DNA of 64,000 nt from Piper betle (GCA_033002965.1 JAURVB010006532.1:36680-100679), one strand, 5' to 3'. Counted from the first letter of the stretch, positions 10,946-23,640 are shown. Translations and numbers: made by a program. The notes: generated by a model not told the origin, from the sequence alone.

Positions 10946-12936
10946 TCGGGGTTGATTCTAGGACCCACAATTTTTCGATCCTAACCAGTTCTGTGCGGCG
11001 TATTCCCATCCCGAGAACACTAAGCCTAACACCAAGTACGCTAGATAGAACAATAACGGAAGCCTACGACACAAACACTAACCTTTGTGTTCGGCCAACT
11101 CACAACACCGAGGTTACTAGTTTCGATTCCATCAAATCACCGTCCTCGATATCGCTACTCCAATCAACCCTTCACTCGATCACCCATGCTTGATCACACC
11201 CAAGCATCGATATAGTGCTCTCGGTTATCAGCACGCCCTGCCACACGCAGCAATTGCCTGATCGCCCCAAATACCGATATGCGTATTGGGGTTGTGTCGT
11301 CTGCCCTTGCTCGTCTCAGCAACCAGTTACCACAACTGACTACCGTGTAAACTTCGACAGCGACGTAAGTACAGAAGTTCCCTGCCTAAAATTTCAGCCA
11401 ACAAGCAAACAAATAGATTACGGGAAAAATATTTCCCAACCTTATATTATAACACATAAGGATTACAAGCACTCTACTCTCTCCTTCAAGTACTTGCTCG
11501 GCTTGTGGACAACCCTACAGCCTTGCCCCAATGCACCTCAAATACAATGGAACTCACAGGATTACTATAACCCAAGTAACCTTCCCCGATTGCCAACACC
11601 AGCAACCCCACAACGTGTACCTAGATTCTAGCAAGCGTTAATGAAGTTCCAGGGCTATCCACGATCACCGGCTATAGCAACTTCACGGCTGCCTTCTCTC
11701 CCAGTAGACTCACATTGCTCAAAACCTAGGAAGTTCTCTCCTTTTTCCGGATAACTCTTCTCTCACCTTTTTCAGCCTTCACCCTATGTATTTATACCCC
11801 ATGTCCTCCTGTTTCCAAATAACTCCAACCTTAGTCAGCATCCTTATCTACAAAGATCTACAAAGATCCACCGCGTCCAGCAACCCAGCCCTACTCCACG
11901 TCCAGGTTCATCACAAGGCCTGCAAGTTTATCTCCAGGAGTTAGTTACAATCTTCACCCATCATCGGTTATGGATAACATATCTTCTCCAAGATACGCCT
12001 CAGCAACTTCCACGAAGTTTCCTCACAAACCCGTCGGCTGCACCGCTAGGATCCAAACACCGCTCACTGGCTCGACCCTAGCCATCGTCTAGTCATGGTT
12101 CAACCTCATCGCCATCTTCCGGCAATTACCGACCACAATGCATGCAACAGGCTATGGTTGCACTGTCTGGCTCTATACCGCTGCATTCTTCAGCAGACGC
12201 CCAGCGCAGAACACCGCTACCGCTACACCAGCATGCCACTATTTGGATCGGCATCCAGCCTCCAACCCCACACATCGCCCATGCACCGGCAGCCCCGCAC
12301 CAGCACTCGCCCGCTAGTGCCCCTGCAACGCTCTCGCCATGCACCAGCGCCATGCTGCACGTGCTCGCTCGTGCCACACCAAGTATCGGTATAGTGCTCG
12401 GTACAGCAAGGTCTTGCTCACGCACACCTGCGCATGCTTACGCCAGTGCTCTGTACGCTGCCACAATGCAGTACCACTATTTTGATCTGTACTGCCAGGC
12501 TGCCCAGCACGCTGTGCTGCATGCTCCAACTTGGTAGCCTGATCGGTCATGCTCGGTACGCAGGTTGCTCTTCAACCCTCACTCGTGACGTCTAGCCCTC
12601 ATGCTTGATCATAGCACCCGACTAGCACTCCAAATCACGATCCACAACAACTTGAGGTTTTCTGATTTGAACCCGACCACACGCTCGGTACCACATATAC
12701 TGACCCATGTGCTGTAATCCACTGCCGTAACCCGACGCCAAGCTATCCTGCAATGCTTGGTCACCTGACAGCCTTGTGCACCTTGGTTTGTTACCTACAA
12801 CTATAACACGGGTTAGCCTCAGTATATTGTTTCCACCACTCAGATAGCCACTGCTACCCCCTCATGGACACAGGAAACCTATGAACAACACCCAAACCCT
12901 AGTTCCCGGTAACGTCCATGAATCTGGGCAGTAACA
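10946..12936 (-). repeat. 3' LTR of the minus-strand retrotransposon
   Basis: Direct repeat of 21363-23406. Its right edge, read on the minus strand, starts TGTTACTGCCC immediately after the polypurine tract. The left edge has lost the canonical TGTCAC start seen in the other copy. Confidence 0.85.
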
Positions 12937-12948
12937 TCCTCCCCCACC
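12937..12948 (-). other. Polypurine tract
   Basis: Read on the minus strand, GGTGGGGGAGGA directly precedes the 3' LTR start TGTTAC. This is the expected primer for plus-strand DNA synthesis. Confidence 0.75.
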
Positions 12949-13713
12949 AATGAGAGCCGATGTCCTCATCGGAAGGTAGGTTTGTCCCCTTCTTCAGTAA
13001 CAAGTCGAATACACATCTCTCCCACAGTATCATCCCTGCTCCATGTACCATAGACCCGTCACACCGTGGTTTCGGCACCGCTATTGAATTAACCCCGATC
13101 TGGCATGCCATAGACCTTGCATGTATACTTACACACTTCCATCGGCCATATTCTCCAGCCTCCAAATTCTGAGTCCTCTTCATCCAACTCATCCAAACAA
13201 CTCCCCATGGTTCCAAGAATTGCCGGCTTGAAGCACCCTTAAGACTTTGCAATGCAGCCAGAAATTTAACTAGTTCGACTGCCTTTCTCTTCCTCCCTGT
13301 AAAGCATTGCTAGTAATTAGCCCAACACGAACTCACCTCATCTAGTGGCTGTTTCTCTAGATAAGTGGAGATAGAGACATTTGATTCACCTCCCTCCAAA
13401 CCAAACATGGTAAGTGAAACCCTAATTCCAGATTCAACACCTACTCCATCAACCCATTGTAGATCTGTAGTAGCCTTGGTCGACCATGGCTGCAAATTCC
13501 CCATGAAGGCTCTAGACATACAGACCCTGTTCAATAAGAACATCCCCTTGCACACTAGGAAAGAGCTGATCTCTTGTCGACACCTCACCTTTGTCAGATG
13601 GTACTCCTAACACGATGATTTCCCTGACGTCTCATCATCAGTCATTATCTTCAACTGATGATAGTAAGCATTTGGCATTCCACTCCAACAATATGGATGA
13701 ACTCTTACCAACC
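12949..13713 (-). other. Internal region of the LTR element next to the 3' LTR
   Basis: Minus-strand frames at 12899-13252 and 13310-13588 are open for about 90-117 codons, but I recognise no RT, RNase H or integrase motif. Probably untranslated or remnant sequence upstream of the polypurine tract. Confidence 0.4.
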
Positions 13714-13718
13714 GAATA

Positions 13719-16392
13719 TGTAAAACCCGTGACTCAAGTCAGGGTTTTACGTTACCGAACCAGTTGGTTCAACCGTTGGTTCGAGTCGAGTCAGTTTCAT
13801 GAATCGCGTGCTGAGTCGAGACCAGCCGTGAGTTATGAGCGATGAGAGTCAGGTGTACCTGAATATATGATGATAACGTCGAGAAGATGGTGAGATATGA
13901 TTTATCAAAATATATAAAAATATGCAGTATTTTTTTCTTTTTATATGTTTGATCGTAGAAATAGTTTTAGGCCGAATAACATGTTAGGAAACGTTAGATT
14001 ATATTCAGGTGGGTTATTAGTTATAGAGCATGACATTTGGATGTTGTTGTGTTTTTTTATTTTATGGGATTTTCGCATATTTTTCTAGATTTTTTTACAA
14101 TTTATTATGAACTAGTTATTATTTTGACTCGAGTAGCAATCGAGTCAATACTTATTTACGAAACTGCCATTGGATGTGTTTTCTCCTTTCCCTAACACTT
14201 TCCCCTCCCAAAACCCTCGCTGCCCACTTTGTTTGTTGTCGCCACCGCTGTCGACTGCCGCCCCACTGCCGGAACCAACCGCCCATTGTCCCCTCGCTGT
14301 CGTCATGCCGTCCCGACAGACCTCGGCCACAGATCACCCGCCTTGGCCGTCGACACTCCGAGCCAAATTCTGCCGCCGTTCGGTCGCCGTCGCCGCCGCC
14401 GTGACCACCAGTCTCATCCTCTCATCGCCACCAACATTTCCCCCATCATCCTGACCGCAGCCCCGATCAGAGCGCGCCGCCGCCACCCACTTTTGACGCC
14501 GCCGCCGACAGCCATCACCGCCTCGGCTGCTTTGTTTGACACCACCATTGGACCAAGCTTGTCGAGTTGGTGCCAATAGACCCCCTGATTGCCCCGTCCT
14601 GAATCATCGCTGAAAAATCGCCGGAAAATTGGATTCATGGGAATTCGCCGGATCATCCGCCGAACGCACCTGGTCCAATCTGATCAGACTTCGGACGCCG
14701 CTTGGTGCCGAATTCGAGTTTTGAGCCATAAAACGGAAACCCAAGCCGTCGCCGATTTTCGATGACGCGAGGTATAATTTATTTTAACTTAATTATTTGA
14801 AAGTATTGATTATTAGAATTGCATGCTAGGATTGGTGAATTGTGTGTTATAATAATATATATAAATGTAGATTTGATTAAGGATAAAATATGAAATTTGT
14901 TTGATTGAGTGGTGTTAAAAATGGAGGCTAAGCAACTAATTAGGGTAACTAGGTAATGATCATGATCTAATGCAAACTAGCCTAAGTAGACTTGCTAGAA
15001 TTAATATAGGTTGATGTGTATTGATTGATGCATGATTGTGTCTATAGGATGTGTGATTCATCATGCAGGCGTTAGTTTTTAGCTTGATTGTGTAGGTATG
15101 GTGTAGGAGCTCACTGCCTAGGCGCGTGGACCCATTTGGAGCTTCTACCAGGTCTGTTTAGGACTCGTCTCTGTTTTTTTAAGCTACTCTATTGTGTATT
15201 TTATTTATCATGTGCAGGACGAGTTAAGTGGCATTTTATTGGATCCCACTTAACTCGGGCCATTTAGGCAACAGTTTTCCGGATTAATAACCCTTGAGGA
15301 TGAGATCCTCGAGTTTGTTTTTGAACTTCAGATCCAGCTCACGATGCCTTCGGGCCTATTGTATAAATCCCAACCTAGGATCCAACTCCACCTTTGAGTT
15401 CCTCAAACCCGGAGAAGTGTGGAGGTTCACGGGTACTGCATTACAGCGCATGTCTAGACTTGTGGTTTGAAAGGGTACTAAAGGCGATTGCCTGAGAGTG
15501 CTTGACCTTCGTACTCATGGCCAGGAGTAATATGGAAGGTGTAGAGGGCGGAAAGGAATGAGATTTGATGCAAGAAGCGATAGAGAAATGGCCAAGGTAT
15601 GAGAATGAGAAAGAAAGGGGGACGTTGTCGACCCGAGGGCGACGGCTCCCATATGTGCCCTGATGAGAGTTCTTGAGGAAGTATATAGTTTTCATTCAAC
15701 AGGAGAGTTTGCTCTCCTGTGTCAGATTCATATTAGTTATTTTCCGGGCCAGTAACACTCATTACTGACGGTTTTTCTATATATATGTAGGTGAGGAATG
15801 CGAGCGATGAAAGCTATCGGGAGTGCGGAGGAGCAGCACGGAACTGCGCACACATGTGCCTGCCGCATGTAATGTATAATGATTATGTGTTAATGCTATG
15901 TGAATGATAATTTAGATGTGTTTGTTTGAATAAATTGCTTGATATGAAATGAACGGATAGATGTAAATGAGCAGGGAACCTTGAGTTCAGCCTCGGCTTA
16001 GATGAAAACAAATGAGATAATAATGGAATGCCACGGTAGATTGTTATGTTTTGTTGTATTTTGATAAAATATTTATATACCTTTGTTGTGGACAAGTTGG
16101 CCCTTATTGTACTTTTAGGGAAATTCTATCTGTTTTTACGTAGTAGTATATATTTTCTTTTGGTTTCTCATTTATTGTTTTGCCTTGTTTTTGCTTGTAC
16201 ATCATAGCATGCATGTAGGACCACGTTAGAACCCAATTGTTCCCATGCATGCATTTCATGTTTGCATCTCCATCTTGAGACGCGGAGGGCAGATCCGGGT
16301 TAGCTTAACCAAACCTAGTAGATTAGCGAACCGTTCAATCACTGGTGACATTTCTGGGTCGGTTCACGGGTGAGCCGAAATGGGGTGTTACT
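13719..16392 (+). mobile_element. Solo LTR, family A, nested in the minus-strand element
   Basis: Starts TGTAAAACCC and ends GGGGTGTTACT (terminal A of the usual TGTTACA lost). Flanked by GAATA (13714-13718) and AAATA (16393-16397), an imperfect 5-bp duplication. It contains a GC-rich block at 14170-14770, a TATA-like TTGTATAAATCC near 15358, and the palindrome CAGTAAC-N4-TTACTG at 15750-15767. It is more diverged from the other two A copies than they are from each other, so probably an older insertion. Confidence 0.8.
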
Positions 16393-16397
16393 AAATA

Positions 16398-16850
16398 TCC
16401 CATGTCATCCCCATGGACTACTGTCTTACTCCCCGACCAATGATATAGAGCTTACCCTTGGCCACATGCAGCTACTCACTCTTGCAATCACCGAAGTACT
16501 TCTTGAAGTCATTGGCAACGTCCATGAAATCTCCCACTAGGATTACGATACTAAACTCCAGCATATTGACATCCTGCTGGACCACATGCACCTTGCCAAC
16601 TCACCCAACGGACTCCTGAACATGTCCTCTAGGTCCCTCACTGATACCCGGGCCGGGACTTTGGCCTTCACTACCAGGTCATTGCAAGTTTTATTCAACC
16701 GCGAGGAAGTCAACACCCCATCTAGGGTTCCCGGCTCCATGCCTGGAAACTGACTTGACTAGTTACCCAGATTACCACATACCATCCCTGCAAGTCGAGT
16801 AGAACTCCTCTCTTCACTGACCTTGACCACCTGCAACGTTGCAAGCTGCT
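16398..16850 (-). other. Rearranged internal segment of the LTR element
   Basis: Lies downstream of the protease on the minus strand, where reverse transcriptase would be expected. The open frame at 16543-16740 shows no RT motif. It may be a displaced piece of gag or a deletion scar. Confidence 0.35.
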
Positions 16851-16852
16851 CC

Positions 16853-18300
16853 TCACCAGTTCTTGGATCTTTTACCCCGCACAAAGCATCCATTGTTTCG
16901 GGTCATCACCATCACTCCTCCCAAGTGTGGTAGCAGTCCTACGCAAGCTGACAGAAGGAAATTGTTACCCAAGATTACCTCAAAGTCATCAATCTCCACA
17001 ATCATGAAATCAGCTTGGCCACTGAATTCCCCCAAGCAAATCTGAACTTCATGAGCCACACCTTGAACCTACTTCACCGGTGAATTCACAGCCTTGATAT
17101 TGCTAGTAGTAACCCTCAATTTCAGTCCTAATTGACCTAACACCTTTGTCAAAACGAAGCTATAAGTTACCCCGGTGTCAACCAATGCTGAAACCCGTCT
17201 TCCATTCAAAAACACTGGAACATACATTAGCTCCAAACCTCCTTGTTTAGGCTGTTCAACCCTCAAAGCTCCTATCACATGTAAGGTAGACGTCTGAGCT
17301 AGCATACCTGAATCAGAATCTTCCTCTACATGCATTGCCACCATCTTCCCCTTTGGATTGTTCAGGCACTCCCTGACCTTATGAGGTTCGCCACAGGAAA
17401 AGCACTACAACTGCCTCACTTCAACTCCCTGGGAATTACTTGGCTCAACCCTAGGAAAAACTCTCTTCTTCTCCTTTGGTCTCAGCTTGAATGACTTCCT
17501 GTCACTCCCCACCATCTTGCCTTCCTTGGTAACTCGATCACCCCCACTAGGACCAGTAGCAGTCTTCAGGTCTAGTAGGGCATCAACTGTACTTAATGCC
17601 ATTTGCAAATCTTGCACCTTTTGCCTCTTCAACTCCACCTATGCCCAAGGTTGCAATCCAGACACAAAGTTAAAAAGTTTATCACTTACTTACATGTCCT
17701 GTATATCCAAAAGACATGAGCTGAACTGCTTGACATAATCTCACACTATTCCAATTTGTCGAAGATTCTTCAAAGCCTCCCTCGCCACCCAAACTATATT
17801 GGTCGGCAAAAACTGACTCCTGAGTTCATCCCTCATACTCTCCCAAGTTTCAATCTTAGGACACCCCGCCTTCTCGTCATCCTCAGTACGTGTTCTCCAC
17901 CATAATTTGGGGTCGCCAGTTAGAAACATACTGGCCATCGAGACTTGCTTATGAGCAGGAATCTTGATAGCTCGAAAATACTATTGCATGTCCCGGATGA
18001 AATTGTCTAGATTTTTTGCTGATCAGACTCCATTGAATTTCATTGGCTCTGGCACCTTAAACCTTCCTGGGATTTTGGCTACCTGGTCAGCAACAAAGTG
18101 CTGAGGCTGGTTGAGTACCACCCGCTTCAAAAGAACCCACATCTAAACGTATTTCCTCCAAACCTGCCCTGAGATTTTCCATGATCTCAGCCATTCAATT
18201 ACCTCGCACACTACTGGATTCTGGCTGATTAGCAACCCTTTCCATTTCCTCAGTTAGGGTTTGCAACCGATCAAACACCGTGTGAGCATTACCATCACCA
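16853..18300 (-). pseudogene. Decayed gag-protease of Ty3/gypsy element
   Basis: Read on the minus strand. The capsid part at 17938-17741 has the gag signature (MASMFLTGDPKLWWRTR, then WESMRDELRSQFLP and an ARE-LKNLRQIG segment). A zinc knuckle CFSCGEPHKVREC lies at about 17400-17360. The aspartic protease active site ALVDTG with following YSFV is in 17344-17069, and the flap/ILG-like region in 17059-16853. The reading is broken by several in-frame stops (for example near 17740, 17404 and 17068). In an intact element gag captures the genomic RNA and the protease matures the polyprotein. The N-terminal gag part runs back to the edge of the nested solo LTR at 18307. Confidence 0.85.
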
Positions 18301-18302
18301 TT

Positions 18303-18307
18303 GGCCG
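18303..18307. repeat. 5-bp target duplication, left
   Basis: GGCCG, repeated exactly at 21215-21219, flanking the inverted family A solo LTR. Confidence 0.85.
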
Positions 18308-21214
18308 TGTAACACCCCAAATCCGGTTCACGCTCGTGAACCGAACCGGCATGTTACGGGGCCCCGGTTAGGTTGGCTAACCCGAACCTAACTCATACGG
18401 ATCCAATCTCGGCGTCTTAAGATGTAGATACGACTTGTCATGCATGGATAAATTTATAAAACCCTAACATGATACTACATGGATGACATGCAACCTAAAC
18501 TTCACACTAACACAATTACAATCAAAATTAGTAAAAATTATAAAATAAAAGGGACAGAATTTCCCCTAAAAATGTAATTAGGGGCCACTCTGTCAAAAAC
18601 GTATATTCAAACATATATACGTATAGCAACGATAGCATTCACACATACTTCTAATCTATTATATTCATCATTCTCTGAATTTTGGGTCCTAACCCATCAC
18701 ACTTTTGCTGCGCTACTCTGATCATTTCACATTCTATCATGTCTCATGCATTTGAACATGTCATTCACAATATAATAACATAATAACACAAAATTAAACA
18801 TTCAGGAATCTAACATGTGTGTACAAGACCTCATTGCTCCTTCGTCCAAGCTGGCTCCTCCAACTCGTGATTATTACCTACATATAGTATAAAAACACGT
18901 CAGTAACAAGTGTTACTGGTCCGGAAAATAAAATAACTATAACAAGCTGGCTATGAGAGCAAACTCTCATATGAAAGAAAACCATATACTTCCTCAAGAA
19001 CACTCTGAAGGGCACTACTGAGGAGCCACTGGGCTGCAGACCCAGTAGCATCCCGAACTTACTGCTGCTGGTACTGTGCTACTCTCAGCACTTATTTTTC
19101 AGTACTTCTCGTGAAACTTTATCCTAAGCCCTCTCCTTACCTCCATATTTCTCCTGGCCTTGAGCACGAAGGCCGAGTACTCTCAGGCAGTCGCCTTTAG
19201 TACCCTTTGAACCACAAGTCCGGACGTGCGCTGTACTAAACAGTACCCGTAAACCTCCACGTTCTCCGGGTGTGAGGAACTCAAACGCGGAGTTGTCAGG
19301 ATCCCTCGGGAATGGAACAGTCCGCTGGCACTAATCCAGAGCCCGCTTTGACTGTCACGGCATCCTCTGCATGGTACGTGCAGTCGGTTTCTCCATCTCT
19401 CGTCTCACTGAAAACTCGATAAAACTAGATATATAGGCCTGGGAAGATATTCATATAATAGGCCCGAAGGCAACTTGTGGTGGATCTTGTTTTCGAAATC
19501 ATCCTCGAGGGATCTCATCCTTGAGGGGTTATTAATCCGGAAATATTCGATTAAATGGCCCGAGTTAAGTGGGATCCGATAAAACGCCACTTAACCCGCC
19601 CTGCAATAATAAAATAAACATACAATGGAAGAGCGTAAAACAAGACGAGTCCTAAACGGACCTGGTAGAAGCTCCAAGCGTGTCATCGCGCCTAGGCGGC
19701 GAGCTCATACTCCGTACCTACACATCAAAACTAAAGACTAACGCCCGCTAACTAAATGATGCATCAAATCCGACATGACCATCACACCGCAATCAATAAT
19801 CATAATATGAAAATAATTCTAACTCATCCTATTCCTACCAATTTTATTGTATTTTTCCTAAGTTACATTACTCGATTAGCATGCTCAACTTACTTACTTC
19901 ATTAGATCACTTAACCTCCATGAACTATCAATCACATCATGTAACTTCATTCATAATCTGACATTCATCATGATAATTAATCAACCCTAGCATGCTATGC
20001 TAACAATTATCATCAATTTTAAATAAATCAATCGGAGGTAATTATACCTCACGTCGTCGGCAATTGGCGACGGCTAGGGTTCCGTCGCTCATCTCGGAGC
20101 TCAAATTCGGCGCTCATCGGCGTCCGAAGCTCGATCGGGCACCACTGGGTGAGCCCCACGGAAGATCCGATGAATTCTGGCAAATTCCAGAAATTCCGAT
20201 TTTTCCGGCGGTTTTCCGGCAGCTGCTAGTGGTTTTCCGGCGACTTTCGGTGGTTTTCCGGCGACAATCGCCAGCGGCGTCTACTGGTCGGAAAGGGGTC
20301 GTGTTGGGTACCCTCGGAACCGGCTCGGCGAGCCCGACTCATCTATGGCCTCAATGCGGCCAACGGAGGTGGCGGCTCGCCGGAAAATGCATAAAACAGA
20401 GGCCGGCCGTGGTGGTGTGGAGATCCGACCGGGATGGGCGGCGCTGGCCTCCGTTCTGGTCGGGGAGGGTCACTGGGTGGTCGCTGGTGCTGAGGCGACC
20501 ACCTGATCGTGGCGGCGACGGTCGCCGGCGGCGAAATCGACGACGGAAACGCAACGCGGCGCGGCGATTGGCGAGGCGTTCCGGCGTCGCGGCGGCCACA
20601 TGGTGGCCGGACCTGGTCGGGGCAGCACGGCGACGCCATGGGGGCTGGGCGGCGTCGAACGGCGGCCAGGCGGCGTCGGCGGTGGCGCGCAAACAGGGAC
20701 GGCGCGGGCGAGGGTTTGGGCGCGGGGGAAGAAAAGATCGGGGTGAAAATGGGTGGCAAACTCGTAAATAATACTTGACTCGTCTCCTGCTCGAGTCAGG
20801 TATCATAACTAACTCGTATTAAATCCTAAAAAATTCATAAAAATCGGGAAAAATCCCGTAAAATCAAACAACACCAAAAAAAAATTATAATGATATGCTC
20901 TAGAACTATCAACCCACCCAAAATGCCCATGACGCGTCCTAACGCGGTAAACGGCCTAAAACTAATTCTACGATCCACTATATATAAAATAAAAAAATCA
21001 CTGGCATACTCTCATATATTCTGATAACTCATTCTGTTCTGCTGTATTCATGACGTTATCGTCATATATTTGGGTACGCATGACCCTCATAACTCATACA
21101 CGCGACCGGCGTCGGCTTGGTACACGTGTCCTGAAACTGACTCAACTCGAAAAAATAACGGTCGACCCGACCGGTTCTGAATATAAAACCCTAACTCGAA
21201 TCGTGGGTTTTACA
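18308..21214 (-). mobile_element. Solo LTR, family A, inverted, perfect target duplication
   Basis: The 2907-bp LTR on the minus strand reads plus-wise from TGTAACACCCC to GGGTTTTACA. It has perfect flanking GGCCG duplications. It is very similar, base for base over long stretches, to the reverse complement of 30027-32939 (length 2913). It carries the terminal hairpin GGTTCACG-CT-CGTGAACC at 18325-18342, the palindrome CAGTAACAAGTGTTACTG at 18901-18918, and a GC-rich block at 20040-20760. Perfect flanks and close similarity to another copy suggest a comparatively recent insertion. Confidence 0.9.
20040..20760. other. GC-rich block in LTR A
   Basis: About 700 bp of CpG-rich DNA inside the LTR, open in several frames on both strands. 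The matching block is at 30480-31170. It lies upstream of the TATA-like sequence of the LTR, so it belongs to U3 and is unlikely to be translated from the LTR promoter. Confidence 0.6.
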
Positions 21215-21348
21215 GGCCGGCCCTCCAACCAGCACATGCAGCCGTACCACCCTCTCCCTGAGAACATCACTCGACCATGTATCCATGTGATCGTACCAAC
21301 GAAGATCTTCGCTAAATGTGAATTGTCCCTCAACTACACGTAAACCTT

Positions 21349-21361
21349 GGCTTTGATACCT
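21349..21361 (-). other. Primer-binding site (initiator Met tRNA type)
   Basis: Minus-strand AGGTATCAAAGCC, two bases after the 5' LTR end CCGTGACA. It differs by two bases from the canonical plant TGGTATCAGAGCC. Confidence 0.75.
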
Positions 21362-21362
21362 C

Positions 21363-23406
21363 TGTCACGGGGCTGATTCTAGAACCCACAATTTTTTCAT
21401 CCCAACCAGTCCCGTGCGGCGTATTCCCACCCCAAGAACACTTAGCCTAACACCAAGTACACTAAATAGAACAATAACGGAAGCCCATGACACAAACACT
21501 AACATTTGTGTTTGGCCAACTCACAACATTGAGGTTATTGGTTTCGATTCCAGCAAATCACCATCCCCGATATCGCTACTCCAATCAACCCTTCGCTCGA
21601 TCACCTGTGCTCCATCACACCCAAGCACCAATACAACGCTCTCGATTATTAGCATGCCCTACCAATAAGCTGTTCCGAGAACCAAACAGCACCACACACA
21701 GCAATTGCCTAATCACCCTACCGATATACGTATTAGGGTCGTGCCATCTGCCCTTGCTCGTCTCAGCAACTAGTTACCACAACTGACTGCATTGTAAACT
21801 TCGACCGCAACCTAAGTACAAAAGTTCCCTGCCTAAAACGTTAGCCAACAAGCGAACAAACAGATTAAGGGAAAAACACTTCCCAACCTTATATTATAAC
21901 ACATAAGGATTACAAGCACTCTACTCTCTCCTTCAAGTACTTGCTCAGCTTGTGGACAGCCCCCACAACCTTGCCCCAATGCACTCAAAATATAATGGAA
22001 CTCATGGGATTACTATAACCCAAGTAACCCTCCCCGATTGCCAACACCAGCAACCCCACAACGTGTACCTGGATTCCAGCAAGTGTCGATGAAGTTCCAG
22101 CGCTATCCACAAATACCGGCTGCAGCAACTTCACGGCTTCCTTCTCTCCTAGTAGAGTCACGTTGCTCAAAACCTAGGAAGTTCTCTCCTTTTTCCGGAT
22201 AACTCTTCTCTTCTTTTCCAGCCTTCACCCTGTGTATTTATACCCCACGTCCTCCTGTTTCCAAATAACTCCAACCTTAGTCCGCATCCTTATCTCCAAA
22301 GATTTGCAAAGATCCACTGCGTCCAGCAACCTAGCCCTACTCCACGTCCAGGTTCATCACAAGGCTTGCAAGTTTATCTCCACGAGTTAGTTGCAATCTT
22401 CACCCATCACCAGATATGGATAACATATCTTCTCTAAGATACGCCCCAGTAACTTCCACGAAGTTTCCTCACAAACCTGTCGGCTGCACCGCTAGGATCC
22501 AAACACTTCCCACTGGCTCAACCCAAGCTATCATCCAGTCATGGTTCAACCTCATCGCCATCTTCCAGCAATTACCGACCACAATGCCGGCAATAGACTA
22601 CCGCTGCACTGTCCGGCCTCTATACCACTCCGTTCTTCAGCAGACACCCAGCGCAGAACACTGCTACCGCTACACCAGCATGCCACTATTTGGATCGGCA
22701 TCCAGCCTCTAACCCCGCACATCGCCCATGCACCGGCAGCCCCTCACCAGCACTCGCCCGCTAGTGCCCCTGCAACACTCTCGCCATGCACCAGCGCCAT
22801 GCCACACGCGCTTGCTCGTGCCGCACCAAGTATCGGTATAGTGCTCGGTACAGCAAGGTCTCTCTCGCGCACACCTGCGCATGCTCACGCCAGTGCTCTG
22901 TACACTGCCACAATGAAGTACCACTATTTTGATTAGTACTGCTAGGCTGCCCAGCATGTTGTGCTGCATGCTGCAACTCCATAGCCTTATCGGTCATGCT
23001 CGGTATGCAGGTTACTCCTCCACCTCGGACTACCGACCCAAACACCGATCACTCGTGACGCCTAGCCCTCATGCTCGATCACAACACCTGGCTAGCGCTC
23101 CAAATCACGATCCATAGCAACTTGAGGTTTCCTGACTTGAATCCGACCACACGCTCGGTACCACATATACCGACCCATGTGTTGTAATCCACTGCCTTAA
23201 CTCGACGCCATGCTATCTCGCAATGCTCGGTCACCCAGCAGCGTCGTGCACCTTGGTTCATTACCTGCAACTATAACACAGGCTAGCCTCGGTATGTTGT
23301 TTCCACTATTCGGATAGCCACTGCTATCCCCTCATGGATGTGGGAAACCTAAGAACAACACCCAAACCCTAGTTCCCGGTAACATCCATGAATCAGGGTT
23401 GTAACA
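21363..23406 (-). repeat. 5' LTR of the minus-strand retrotransposon
   Basis: The 2044-bp LTR runs plus-wise from TGTCACGGGG to GGGTTGTAACA, bounded by the primer-binding site on one side and the C-rich hAT core on the other. Homologous to 10946-12936. Open frames inside (for example 22541-22936) have equivalents in the other LTR only because the DNA is homologous. Confidence 0.85.
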
Positions 23407-23640
23407 CCTACCACCGTCACCTCCCCACCAACCCCAGCCGCCCCTTGCCACTGCTTGTCACCGCCCCACCCCACCCCTATAATCGCTGACCCGTCACGCC
23501 CCTCCCCCTCCTACAAGCCTCCACTGCCGCCCTTCGTCCTCCCACGACGTTGTCACCCTCGCCGACTCGGCCGACTCTAAGACGAGTTAACTTGGGATCA
23601 ATTGGATCAGAATCAGCATGACGTCCCATTCTTAAGAAAA
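23407..23640 (+). mobile_element. Decayed hAT-like copy 4, right part (end uncertain)
   Basis: C-rich sequence resumes immediately after the LTR element, with the same composition as 10795-10945. It passes into a region with GATCAATTGGATCAGAATCAG, reminiscent of the AATCGG arms. The distal end and its target duplication could not be fixed. Confidence 0.4.

Larger units (their letters stand above)
10946..23406 (-). mobile_element. Ty3/gypsy LTR retrotransposon, pol-deficient, hosting two solo LTRs
   Basis: Minus-strand element: 5' LTR 21363-23406, primer-binding site just inside at about 21349-21361, gag and protease relics 16853-18300, polypurine tract 12937-12948, and 3' LTR 10946-12936. 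The LTRs are homologous over their length but differ by many substitutions and small indels, including about 30 bp extra near 21667 in the 5' copy. The outer flanks read CCTAG-like (left) and CCTAC (23407-23411), a possible imperfect 5-bp duplication. No reverse transcriptase, RNase H or integrase motif is visible. Two family A solo LTRs (13719-16392 and 18308-21214) are nested inside; removing them leaves an internal region of about 2.8 kb, far too short for a full pol. Confidence 0.85.

Noticed and set aside
12095..12550. Pro/Ala/His-rich frames inside the 2-kb LTR (also at 22541-22936)
   Set aside because: Present on both strands of LTR sequence, with no domain and no start context; explained by LTR composition.
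20064..20771. 235-codon plus-strand frame and minus-strand frames of 138-151 codons in LTR A
   Set aside because: They lie in the CpG-rich block upstream of the TATA-like sequence, in both orientations, with similar frames in the homologous copy simply because the DNA is nearly identical.
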